From: Heliomarina baculiformis
GTDB lineage: Bacteria; Pseudomonadota; Alphaproteobacteria; Rhodobacterales; Rhodobacteraceae
Reading direction: 5' to 3'
Length of the DNA stretch: 64,000 nucleotides
Assembly (NCBI RefSeq): GCF_019966545.1
Contig: NZ_JAIMIC010000003.1
Location: 485,380-549,379 of the forward strand
A model generated the notes under the pieces. The model saw only the letters and a list, made by a program, of their open reading frames with translations. It did no database searches and was not told where the DNA came from. The position numbers were made by a program, and so were the translations under genes. Every line of letters starts with the position of its first letter. Position 1 is the first letter of the stretch. Positions 27,984 to 34,632 of the stretch are shown here, piece after piece.

Positions 27984-28378
27984 TGCCCGAGGTTACGATC
28001 AATATCGGTGGCCGGTCCTTTGAGGTTTCCTGTCAGGAAGGCGAGGAAAGCTATCTGCATTCCGCCGCCAAGATGCTGGACGACGAGGCGCAGATCCTGT
28101 CGGACCAGATCGGGCGCATGCCCGAGGCGCGGATGCTGCTGATGGCGGGGCTGATGCTGGCGGACAAGACGGCGTCGTTCGAGGACAAGATCCGCGACAT
28201 GGAAACCAAGCTGGCAGAAAAGGACGCCGAGCTTGAACAGTTGCGCGAGATGCCCGCGCCCGAGCCGGAACGCATCGAAGTGCCGATCGTGCCGCCGACA
28301 GTGCTTGACGCGCTGGCGGAAATTGCCGCGCAGGCCGAGGCGGTTGCCACCAGCGTCGAGGAGCAGACGGCCGAGTAA
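27980..28378 (+). CDS. zapA: cell division protein ZapA
   Basis: A 132-residue ZapA, the Z-ring associated protein that bundles FtsZ filaments. The N-terminal globular part reads VTINIGGRSFEVSCQEGEE, and then comes the long helix (ADKTASFEDKIRDMETKLAEKDAELEQL) used for tetramer formation. The start may be either of two adjacent ATG codons (27980 or 27983); the first overlaps the upstream stop. The C-terminal proline- and glutamate-rich tail is longer than in the E. coli protein (109 residues). Confidence 0.88.
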   Translation: MMPEVTINIGGRSFEVSCQEGEESYLHSAAKMLDDEAQILSDQIGRMPEARMLLMAGLMLADKTASFEDKIRDMETKLAEKDAELEQLREMPAPEPERIEVPIVPPTVLDALAEIAAQAEAVATSVEEQTAE

Positions 28379-28402
28379 TCGGCCGCCTTTGCGGGTCGCG
28401 TG

Positions 28403-29599
28403 TCAGAAGTCCGACAGTGCCTCAGGCATCCAGTGGACTTCCTTGCGGCTCGCCTTGAAAAAGCAGCGCCCATATTTTTTCAGATTTGCCTGATCGATTT
28501 CAAAGCCGAGACCGGGGGTCTGTGGCATGTTGAACCAGCCGTGGTCGTGCAGGAAGGGCTGGGTAAAGATCATGTCGCGGCCTTCTGGCGTCCAACCAGG
28601 CGGCGAGACCGGGTATTCGAACAGCGCCTCGCCCGCAAAGCCACTGGCTGCAAAGACATGCGCATTGGCGATGAAGCCGAAGCCGTTCGACCAGCAATGC
28701 GGGGTGAACTTCAGCCCTTGTTCGCGGCATAGCCTGGCTATTTTCAGGCTTTGCGCGATGCCTCCGGCCCACATCGCGTCCGGTTGGTAGATGTTGTAAC
28801 AGCCCATTTTCAGCATCCGCGCGAGCTCCCGGTATCCCATCAGGTGTAGTTCGCCCCCGGCAACGGGGACGCGGGAATAGGCGGTGAGCCGGGAGATTTC
28901 CTCGTGCCATTCGCCAAAGAGAGGTTCCTCGACCCAGGCAAGGCCGACATCGGCGGCGGCATCGACGAAGCGTTTGGCGCGGTCGAGTGACCACAGCGGC
29001 GCGTCGCCGTTCTGGGTCAGCCGAAAGGCCTGATTGCAGTCGACCGAAATTTTCATCCGTCCCTGCATATAGGTCGCGATGTCCGAAATATGTTCGATAT
29101 CAACGGCTTCATCGAAATCATGAACCCGGATCTTCATGATCTTGAAGCCTTCGGAGAGTCGCTCTTCGGCTTCGTCGCGCCGGGCCTGCGGGTCTTTCAA
29201 CTCGCCCGCAGAGGCATAGAGCGGGAGGCGATCGTCCGTGCCGCCGAGATATTTGTAAAGCGGCAGACCGGCGGTCTTAGCTTTGATGTCCCAGAAGGCC
29301 GGTTCGAGCCACCAATTGAAATTGCCACCGGCGGCCATGATCTGGATGCGCTCGGAGAGGGTTTCGATATCGCTTGCGTCCTGACCAAGGAAGAGGCCTG
29401 CCAGCAGATCGCCGAGACCGGCGCGCTCGCGTCCTGCCGCCGGAAAGCCGCTCCAGCCTTCGACGCCGTCATCGGTGATGAAGCGGACAATACACATGGA
29501 AACCTGCGTTCTGATCGTGCCGGGTATCCAGGAGGGGGCGTGCGGGGCAGGCAGCGGCGTCTTGACGAGGTAGAGTTCGACGCGGTCGAGCACTTGCAT
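28403..29599 (-). CDS. mandelate racemase/muconate lactonizing enzyme family protein
   Basis: A 398-residue enolase-superfamily enzyme. The N-terminal capping domain is followed by the barrel with the metal ligands in SVDCN (Asp), WVEEP (Glu) and GGE (Glu), KIRVH after strand 2, and a histidine in PHCWSNG near strand 7. It would abstract a proton next to a carboxylate in a sugar acid or similar substrate; which one cannot be told. The ATG at 29599 has AAAGGA six bases upstream; an in-frame GTG at 29614 is less likely. It stands alone, with a hairpin at 29720-29743 upstream. Confidence 0.83.
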   Translation of the reverse strand: MQVLDRVELYLVKTPLPAPHAPSWIPGTIRTQVSMCIVRFITDDGVEGWSGFPAAGRERAGLGDLLAGLFLGQDASDIETLSERIQIMAAGGNFNWWLEPAFWDIKAKTAGLPLYKYLGGTDDRLPLYASAGELKDPQARRDEAEERLSEGFKIMKIRVHDFDEAVDIEHISDIATYMQGRMKISVDCNQAFRLTQNGDAPLWSLDRAKRFVDAAADVGLAWVEEPLFGEWHEEISRLTAYSRVPVAGGELHLMGYRELARMLKMGCYNIYQPDAMWAGGIAQSLKIARLCREQGLKFTPHCWSNGFGFIANAHVFAASGFAGEALFEYPVSPPGWTPEGRDMIFTQPFLHDHGWFNMPQTPGLGFEIDQANLKKYGRCFFKASRKEVHWMPEALSDF

Positions 29600-29719
29600 A
29601 TCGAGTCCTTTCACAGGGTTCTGCGCGCTTTTGGTTGTCGGGGGGTGCGCGAGGCCGTAGGCAGAACGCTATGAAGAGATTGGTTTGGTCGATATATCCA
29701 ATTAAGCAAAACTGAGGGA

Positions 29720-29743
29720 CCAATTCTCGAGTCGGAGAATTGG
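29720..29743. promoter_or_regulatory. inverted repeat CCAATTCTC-N6-GAGAATTGG
   Basis: A 9-bp perfect inverted repeat with a six-base centre lies about 120 bases upstream of the enolase-superfamily gene. No T-tract follows, so an operator is more likely than a terminator. A GANTC site (GAGTC) sits in the centre. Confidence 0.45.
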
Positions 29744-29834
29744 AGTGATGAGCTCAAAGTTGGTTGGAAGCCTGCGCCTGCCCGGATCGGCAACGCGGAT
29801 AGCGTCGGCAAGCACAGGCTTGACCCTAAAAAGA

Positions 29835-29860
29835 AAAACCCGCCGGTGAGGGCGGGTTTT
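29835..29860 (-). terminator. terminator of grxD
   Basis: AAAACCCGCC (29835-29844) and GGCGGGTTTT (29851-29860) form a 10-bp stem with six-base loop; a T-run follows on the minus strand. It lies 24 bases after the grxD stop. Confidence 0.87.
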
Positions 29861-29884
29861 CATAGGTCTCGAATGTCCGCAAGA

Positions 29885-30256
29885 TCAGCCGTTGGCTTCG
29901 CGGATCTTGTTCGCGGCGTCTTTGTCATAGGCGACGCCGTTTTCGTCGAACAGGGTATCGAGTTCGCCGGACAGGGTCATCTCGGTGATGATGTCGCAAC
30001 CGCCCACAAATTCGCCTTTGACGTAAAGCTGCGGGACGGTCGGCCAGTCGGAGAAATCCTTGATGCCCTGACGGATCGAGTCATCGGCCAGCACGTTCAC
30101 ATCGGCGAAATTGACGCCCATGTAGTTCAGCACGCCTGCGACACGGCTGGAGAACCCGCATTGCGGCATTTCTTTGGTGCCCTTCATGTAGAGCACAACG
30201 TCATTGGCGGTGATCGTTTGCTGGATCTGGCTGGCGATGTCCGTGGTTTCGGTCAT
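29885..30256 (-). CDS. grxD: monothiol glutaredoxin (Grx4/GrxD type)
   Basis: A 123-residue monothiol glutaredoxin with the CGFS active site at residues 33-36, VLYMKGTKEMPQCGFS before it and WPTVPQLYVKGEFVGGCDI after it, which bind glutathione. Such proteins carry [2Fe-2S] clusters with glutathione and pair with BolA proteins. The start at 30256 (MTETTDIA) has AAGGA eight bases upstream; the ATG at 30262 is too close to that site. A bolA gene lies directly upstream on the same strand. Confidence 0.93.
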   Translation of the reverse strand: MTETTDIASQIQQTITANDVVLYMKGTKEMPQCGFSSRVAGVLNYMGVNFADVNVLADDSIRQGIKDFSDWPTVPQLYVKGEFVGGCDIITEMTLSGELDTLFDENGVAYDKDAANKIREANG

Positions 30257-30368
30257 TTGCATGTTCCTTTGCTCATCGTGGCGCGGCCGTGGTCGGCTTG
30301 GCCGTGGCGTTGACGCCAATATAGGTGTTCCGGCGGCCATGGTCTACGGGGGGCCGGGTTTGCGTGGA

Positions 30369-30611
30369 TCAGGCGGGCGCCTTGGTGGTCAGGGCAAGCG
30401 CGTGCAGCTCTCCGGCAGGGCCGTCCATCTTGCCTTTCAGAGCGGCGTAGACGGCGCGCTGCTGCTGTACGCGGTTCTTGCCGCGAAAGCTTTCGTCGAT
30501 CACCTCGGCCGCGTAGTGATTACCGTCGCCGGCCAGATCGGTGATGGTGATGCTGGCATCGGGAAAGCTCTCTCGGATCAGGGCTTCGATGTCATGGGCT
30601 TGCATTGCCAT
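30369..30611 (-). CDS. BolA family protein
   Basis: An 80-residue BolA-type protein: a small alpha/beta domain with VIDESFRGKNRVQQQRAVYAALKGKM, the conserved segment around the cluster-sharing surface. BolA proteins form [2Fe-2S] heterocomplexes with monothiol glutaredoxins. Here the glutaredoxin gene follows about 110 bases downstream on the same strand, matching the functional pairing. An AAGGAG lies about ten bases before the ATG at 30611. Whether it is BolA1 or the IbaG subtype is unclear. Confidence 0.9.
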   Translation of the reverse strand: MAMQAHDIEALIRESFPDASITITDLAGDGNHYAAEVIDESFRGKNRVQQQRAVYAALKGKMDGPAGELHALALTTKAPA

Positions 30612-30737
30612 ACTGGCGGACTCCTTTGTGAAATTCAGATGTAGGATGCCTGACGCGCGGACACAAGGCGAGGGCAGAGCGTGGCTATTAGATCGGGATT
30701 GCCCGGATCTGCAAGCCGGTTGGTCAGCAGCGGTGCA

Positions 30738-31517
30738 TCAGACGTCGAGGTTGACCCAGACCGGGACATGGTCTGACGGTTTTTCGTGGCCACGGATTTC
30801 GGAATCGATGCCGGTATCTGTCAACCGGTCGGCGCATTGCGGGGTCAGCAGAAAGTGGTCGATGCGGATTCCGTCGTTCTTGTTCCAGGCACCGGCCTGA
30901 TAGTCCCAGAAGGAATAGTGACCGGGCCCCTGCACCCGCGCGCGGAAGGCTTCGGTGAAGCCGAGATTCAGGATGCGACGGAAAGCGCTGCGGCTTTCGG
31001 GCAGGAAAAGCGCATCTTCGCGCCATGCATCGGGGCGTTTGGCATCCTCGGCCTGCGGAATGATGTTGTAATCGCCTGCCATGAGAGCAACTTCCTCACC
31101 CTCGAGCAATTCTTGCGCACGAGCGCGCAGACGTTCCATCCATGCGAGCTTGTAGTCATATTTTGGCCCCGGCGCCGGATTACCGTTGGGCAGGTAGAGA
31201 CCACAGATACGCAGCGCTTCCTTGTTCACGACGGTTGCCTCGATCCAGCGCGCCTGATCGTCATCGTCATCTCCGGGGAGCCCGCGCCGCACGTCTTCGA
31301 GGGGGAACTTTGACAGGATGGCGACGCCGTTGAACGATTTCTGGCCATGAGTTTCGACCTGATAGCCACGGTCTTCGAAGAGGTCGCGGGGAAAGGCTTC
31401 GTCGACGGATTTGATTTCCTGCAGGAGAACAACGTCGGGCTGGGCGTCATCCAGCCATGCCGGAAGCGCGGCGGCACGCGCCTTGATCCCGTTGATGTTG
31501 AAGGTGGCCACTTTCAT
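30738..31517 (-). CDS. xth: exodeoxyribonuclease III
   Basis: A 259-residue AP endonuclease/exonuclease of base excision repair. The N-terminal MKVATFNINGIKAR and LLQEIK (metal-binding glutamate) are followed by GDYN and, at the C-terminus, DHFLL and SDHVPV with the catalytic Asp-His. The start at 31517 is set by homology; the frame is open in front, but that sequence is not conserved. A long region with DnaA boxes follows on its 5' side, separating it from the peptide gene. Confidence 0.94.
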   Translation of the reverse strand: MKVATFNINGIKARAAALPAWLDDAQPDVVLLQEIKSVDEAFPRDLFEDRGYQVETHGQKSFNGVAILSKFPLEDVRRGLPGDDDDDQARWIEATVVNKEALRICGLYLPNGNPAPGPKYDYKLAWMERLRARAQELLEGEEVALMAGDYNIIPQAEDAKRPDAWREDALFLPESRSAFRRILNLGFTEAFRARVQGPGHYSFWDYQAGAWNKNDGIRIDHFLLTPQCADRLTDTGIDSEIRGHEKPSDHVPVWVNLDV

Positions 31518-31733
31518 GGTGATTACCCCGTCCCGATCTGGTTCCGATGCCCGATCTATGACCCAGCCGGAGGCCCGGGACAAGGCGTAGCAGGTGATTC
31601 GCCTGTCAGAAACTGGTGTTGCATTTTCACAACTCAATTTCGACCCTGACGCGCGTCAGGTCTGCCGCGCATCCGCACTAGAAGATTAACAGACGGACTC
31701 GGATGCGCTTCACGTCCGGAGACAGTTGCGGAC

Positions 31734-31742
31734 TGTGGATAA
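31734..31742 (-). promoter_or_regulatory. DnaA box (TTATCCACA on the minus strand)
   Basis: The plus strand reads TGTGGATAA, the exact complement of the consensus high-affinity DnaA box. A second perfect copy in the same orientation lies 76 bases on. Confidence 0.6.
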
Positions 31743-31809
31743 GAATTTTTGCGCTGACCAGATTCTTGACGGAACGCTTTAGCGTCATCGTTTTGCTTAG
31801 CAATTTTGA

Positions 31810-31818
31810 TGTGGATAA
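31810..31818 (-). promoter_or_regulatory. DnaA box (TTATCCACA on the minus strand)
   Basis: The second exact TGTGGATAA, 106 bases before the peptide gene start. Two perfect copies within 85 bases are unlikely by chance in GC-rich DNA. Confidence 0.6.
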
Positions 31819-31883
31819 CTGGGTCCCTTTGGGGAGCGCACCAGAAAAAACTCTTAGTAACTCGGCGTCAAACTGCAAACCTG

Positions 31884-31896
31884 AGGAGGTGATCCA
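31884..31896 (+). promoter_or_regulatory. extended Shine-Dalgarno-like 13-mer without adjacent start
   Basis: AGGAGGTGATCCA is fully complementary to the usual 3' end of bacterial 16S rRNA. No start codon follows at normal spacing; the peptide gene has its own AGGAG at 31911 and ATG at 31924. It could be a ribosome standby site. Confidence 0.5.
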
Positions 31897-31923
31897 CCAA
31901 CTTCGAAACGAGGAGATTTCCAG

Positions 31924-32154
31924 ATGACTGCACTTCAAAAAACTTACGAAACCGTCAATTTTTCTCTTGCACCCACTGCGAGCATGTTCGGTGGCGACGC
32001 GACAGAGATGTATTCCTCGGCGTCTTTGCCCAGCAAGGCAGGGGATGCGATCCGTGGTGATGCGACCGCGCTTTTCTCCTCGGCATCGACGCCTTGCGGG
32101 GACGTTTCAGCCACCGGCGGCGCGCTGACGGGGATGTTCTCCTCGGCGAGCTGA
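31924..32154 (+). CDS. 76-residue peptide of 21-residue repeats ending SSAS
   Basis: A small protein in three parts. Residues 1-20 are a leader-like segment (MTALQKTYETVNFSLAPTAS). Then come three units with an exact period of 21 residues: SSAS lies at 31-34, 52-55 and 73-76, each preceded by an aromatic (MY, LF, MF), and GDAT at 24-27 and 45-48 (GALT in the third). The protein ends with the last SSAS. It has one cysteine (Cys58), no signal peptide and no membrane segment. AGGAG lies eight bases before the ATG. An unknown protein and a transporter follow on the same strand. It looks like a precursor peptide with repeated cores, but no function is known. Confidence 0.7.
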   Translation: MTALQKTYETVNFSLAPTASMFGGDATEMYSSASLPSKAGDAIRGDATALFSSASTPCGDVSATGGALTGMFSSAS

Positions 32155-32218
32155 GGGGCCATTCGGGTCGATAGCGTGGGAACGGCGTTCGTGGACGCCA
32201 TTTGAAAGGTACTAGAAT

Positions 32219-33310
32219 ATGTCGAATGTCATCCACCTGAACCTGGCCGCCCATCGCCAAACACGAGATCAGCGACTTGGCGCGCTGATCTCGAACTTTG
32301 CCAGTCAGCGTCGCGTTCCCGATGATGTTTTCTGGCTTAAGGAAAATGCCGAGCTGCTGAACATCCTTGAATGTACGGGCACCCATGTCGGCGCCGAGAG
32401 GCTGGCGCCGCATGAAGGGTTCTATGCTTCCGTCGAGCGCCGGGTAAGTTTTTTCCCACAGTATTACCGCTTTCTGCTGTCGATCTGCCTTGATCTCGAA
32501 GATCTGGGCATGCCGGGCGACAAGGGCGAGGCGCTTGCCGCCTGGGTGGCACGCGAAGAACTTGTCGGGGCCGAGCTGTCGGATCTGCAACGCGCCGAGG
32601 CGCGCCGGTTGCTGCAACGCCGCGGTGCATGGGATGCGCGTGACGATGCGGCGCTGGTAAACCGGCTGCATGAGTTCATGGAGCGCACGCGGACATTTGC
32701 GATTCCCAACAAGAAAGCATGTTACGAGCTGACCCATATCGTCTTTTACCTGAGCGAATACGGTCGTCGTGACCCCGAGATCACAGAAGCGTCGAAGGAA
32801 AGTCTTGAATTCGCTGGACTTCTGGCTTTTCTCGATCAGGACGCCGATCTGCTGGCTGAAATCTGCATCGCCTTGCGCTATGCTGGCGTGGAACCGTCGG
32901 CGATATGGGAGGGATGGCTTGCCCGCGATACCCACCAATTCTTAATCGAGACAGGTCAGAATGCGCGGGCGGCAGACGATTACCATACCTATTTCGTGGG
33001 CAATTGGGCGATGGGCCAGTGCGGAGACCAGATTTTCACTCAGGACGTGGCGCCGGGGCGCCTTTCCTTTCATCGACCCGTCCAAGCGGCAGCGCCACTG
33101 CGCCAGATCTCGGAATATCTCTTCCACCTGAGGGAGTCCCGAAGCGATGACTGGTACCTGATGCGCCCGCTGGTCGAGAACTGCCTTTCCGAAGAAGGCT
33201 ATGCCATCCTTAAAGAGGCGCAGTCGAGTTCCCCCCGGTTCGACGCCTTTTTTGCACAGTTTGCCCGAGCCAGCCAGCAGGATGCCATCGTGCGGGAGAC
33301 CGTGCTGTGA
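32219..33310 (+). CDS. protein of unknown function, 363 residues, in the peptide locus
   Basis: A soluble, mostly helical protein that I cannot place in a characterised family. Notable segments are CYELTHIVFYLSEYGRRDP in the middle, FAGLLAFLDQDADLLAEICIALRYAG soon after, and YHTYFVGNWAMGQCGDQI towards the end. The repeated pairs of amphipathic helices with a buried histidine suggest an alpha/alpha-type helical fold, which is a guess from pattern only. It lies 64 bases after the repeat-peptide gene, and its stop overlaps the transporter start as GTGA. By position it could modify, process or bind the peptide. Confidence 0.65.
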   Translation: MSNVIHLNLAAHRQTRDQRLGALISNFASQRRVPDDVFWLKENAELLNILECTGTHVGAERLAPHEGFYASVERRVSFFPQYYRFLLSICLDLEDLGMPGDKGEALAAWVAREELVGAELSDLQRAEARRLLQRRGAWDARDDAALVNRLHEFMERTRTFAIPNKKACYELTHIVFYLSEYGRRDPEITEASKESLEFAGLLAFLDQDADLLAEICIALRYAGVEPSAIWEGWLARDTHQFLIETGQNARAADDYHTYFVGNWAMGQCGDQIFTQDVAPGRLSFHRPVQAAAPLRQISEYLFHLRESRSDDWYLMRPLVENCLSEEGYAILKEAQSSSPRFDAFFAQFARASQQDAIVRETVL

Positions 33311-34218
33311 GCGGGGCGCAGAAAGCCCTTATGGGGGCCATGCTCGCGGCGTTCTACACGGTTTTGATTTCCTGCGCTGATGCGATCACCAAGCTGATTG
33401 CGGGCGGATATGCGGCACCGCAGCTTTACGCGATTTCCGGGTTTCTCGTCGTGATGATGTGCCTTGGCGCGAACCGCTTTTCGGGCACGAGGGTTCGAGG
33501 GTTGCTGACGGTTTGCCCGCGCGCGATGGGGCTGCGCTCAGTTGCGACCGTGCTTGCCGCTCTATCGTTCTTTTACGCCTTCAAATTGCTGCCCTTTGCC
33601 GACGTGTTCATTTTCATCGGCCTCATGCCAGTCATGGCGGGGCTGATGTCAGGGCTGATTCTTGGCGAAAAGGTACGTCCGGGTGCATGGATTGCGCTGA
33701 TGGCTTGTTTCACGGGCGTACTTTGCCTGTTTCCGGAAGGGATCCGCGCGATGCAATGGGGGCATGCCTTTGCCTTTGCCGCGACCTGTTTCGGGACATT
33801 CTCTATCGTGCTGGCCCGTTATATCGGGCGCTGGGAAAGCAATGCGCTGGCGCAGGTGTTCTATCCCAACCTCGCGATCTTCGTGTCGATGGCCGTGGTG
33901 CTGCCTCTGGTCTGGAAACCGATGCCGATTGCCGATCTGGGGTGGGTTGCGGCCTATGCGGCGATCCTGTTCGGCGCGCGCTGGCTGCTGGTCGTCGCCT
34001 TGCGGTTGCTCGCTGCCTATGCGGTAACGCCGATGATGAACCTGCAGTTTGTCTGGATGGTCCTGCTGGGCGCACTCTTTTTCGGCGAAATGCCGGGAGC
34101 CGAGACCTATCTTGGGGTCGCGATCGTGATCGGGTCGGGGCTGTTCCTGATCTGGGATCAATTCGTGCCGGCGACGGTAGATATCAAAGCCCAGCCGGCG
34201 GTGTCGCCCCGCCGATGA
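33307..34218 (+). CDS. EamA/DMT-family transporter in the peptide locus
   Basis: A 303-residue membrane protein with ten hydrophobic segments in two EamA halves, as in drug/metabolite exporters. The first half shows MRSVAT-like GLRSVATVLAALSFFYAFKLLPFAD, the family pattern. The start is a GTG at 33307 overlapping the previous stop (GTGA), so its production is tied to the 363-residue protein. EamA proteins export amino acids and other small metabolites rather than intact proteins, so if the locus makes a compound, it may be small and derived from the peptide. That is inference. Confidence 0.82.
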   Translation: MSGAQKALMGAMLAAFYTVLISCADAITKLIAGGYAAPQLYAISGFLVVMMCLGANRFSGTRVRGLLTVCPRAMGLRSVATVLAALSFFYAFKLLPFADVFIFIGLMPVMAGLMSGLILGEKVRPGAWIALMACFTGVLCLFPEGIRAMQWGHAFAFAATCFGTFSIVLARYIGRWESNALAQVFYPNLAIFVSMAVVLPLVWKPMPIADLGWVAAYAAILFGARWLLVVALRLLAAYAVTPMMNLQFVWMVLLGALFFGEMPGAETYLGVAIVIGSGLFLIWDQFVPATVDIKAQPAVSPRR

Positions 34219-34227
34219 GCCGATAGA

Positions 34228-34551
34228 TCACATCGAAAAGGACGTGCCGCAGCCGCAGGACGAGGTTGCGTTGGGATTGTCGATCACGAAACGCGCGCCG
34301 ATCAATTCCTCGGTAAAGTCGATGACCGCGTTGGACAGGAAGGGCAGGGAGATGTTGTCGACAACGACTTTCTGACCGTGACCTTCGAGAACGAGATCAT
34401 CCTCGGCCGGTTGATCAAGCGCGATTTCATACTGGAATCCAGAACATCCGCCACCCTCTACCGCAACACGCAGCGCCTTGCCTTGCGTGGCTGCGCCGAT
34501 TTCGGCGAGGCGTTCGAACGCGCGATCTGTGACTTTCGGGGGCAGTTGCAT
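34228..34551 (-). CDS. erpA: A-type iron-sulfur carrier (ErpA/IscA-like)
   Basis: A 107-residue HesB/IscA-type scaffold with the three conserved cysteines: Cys36 in GGGCSGFQY, and Cys99 and Cys101 in SSCGCGTSF at the C-terminus. It inserts or carries [Fe-S] clusters to apoproteins. It is divergent from dgt with about 80 bases between, and ends ten bases from the transporter gene on the other strand. The ErpA assignment over IscA is by context and not certain. Confidence 0.88.
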   Translation of the reverse strand: MQLPPKVTDRAFERLAEIGAATQGKALRVAVEGGGCSGFQYEIALDQPAEDDLVLEGHGQKVVVDNISLPFLSNAVIDFTEELIGARFVIDNPNATSSCGCGTSFSM

Positions 34552-34632
34552 TTCCGGGCTCCGGCAGCGGTTTCCTTATCTTCTGGTCTACAATATAGAA
34601 ACTCAGACGACAGGCGACAAGGATGAGTAACA

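Larger units (their letters stand above)
31518..31923. other. 406-base divergent region, AT-rich, with DnaA boxes
   Basis: It separates xth (-) from the repeat-peptide gene (+). It contains two DnaA boxes, GANTC sites at 31697-31701 and 31761-31765, and an extended Shine-Dalgarno-like 13-mer. A 74-codon open frame (31703-31927) overlaps the peptide start as ATGA, but lacks a good ribosome site. Confidence 0.5.

Noticed and set aside
31734-31818. Chromosomal replication origin
   Set aside because: Two DnaA boxes alone do not make an origin; there is no dnaA, parAB, gidA, hemE or rho nearby and no AT-rich 13-mer array. I report them as regulatory sites instead.
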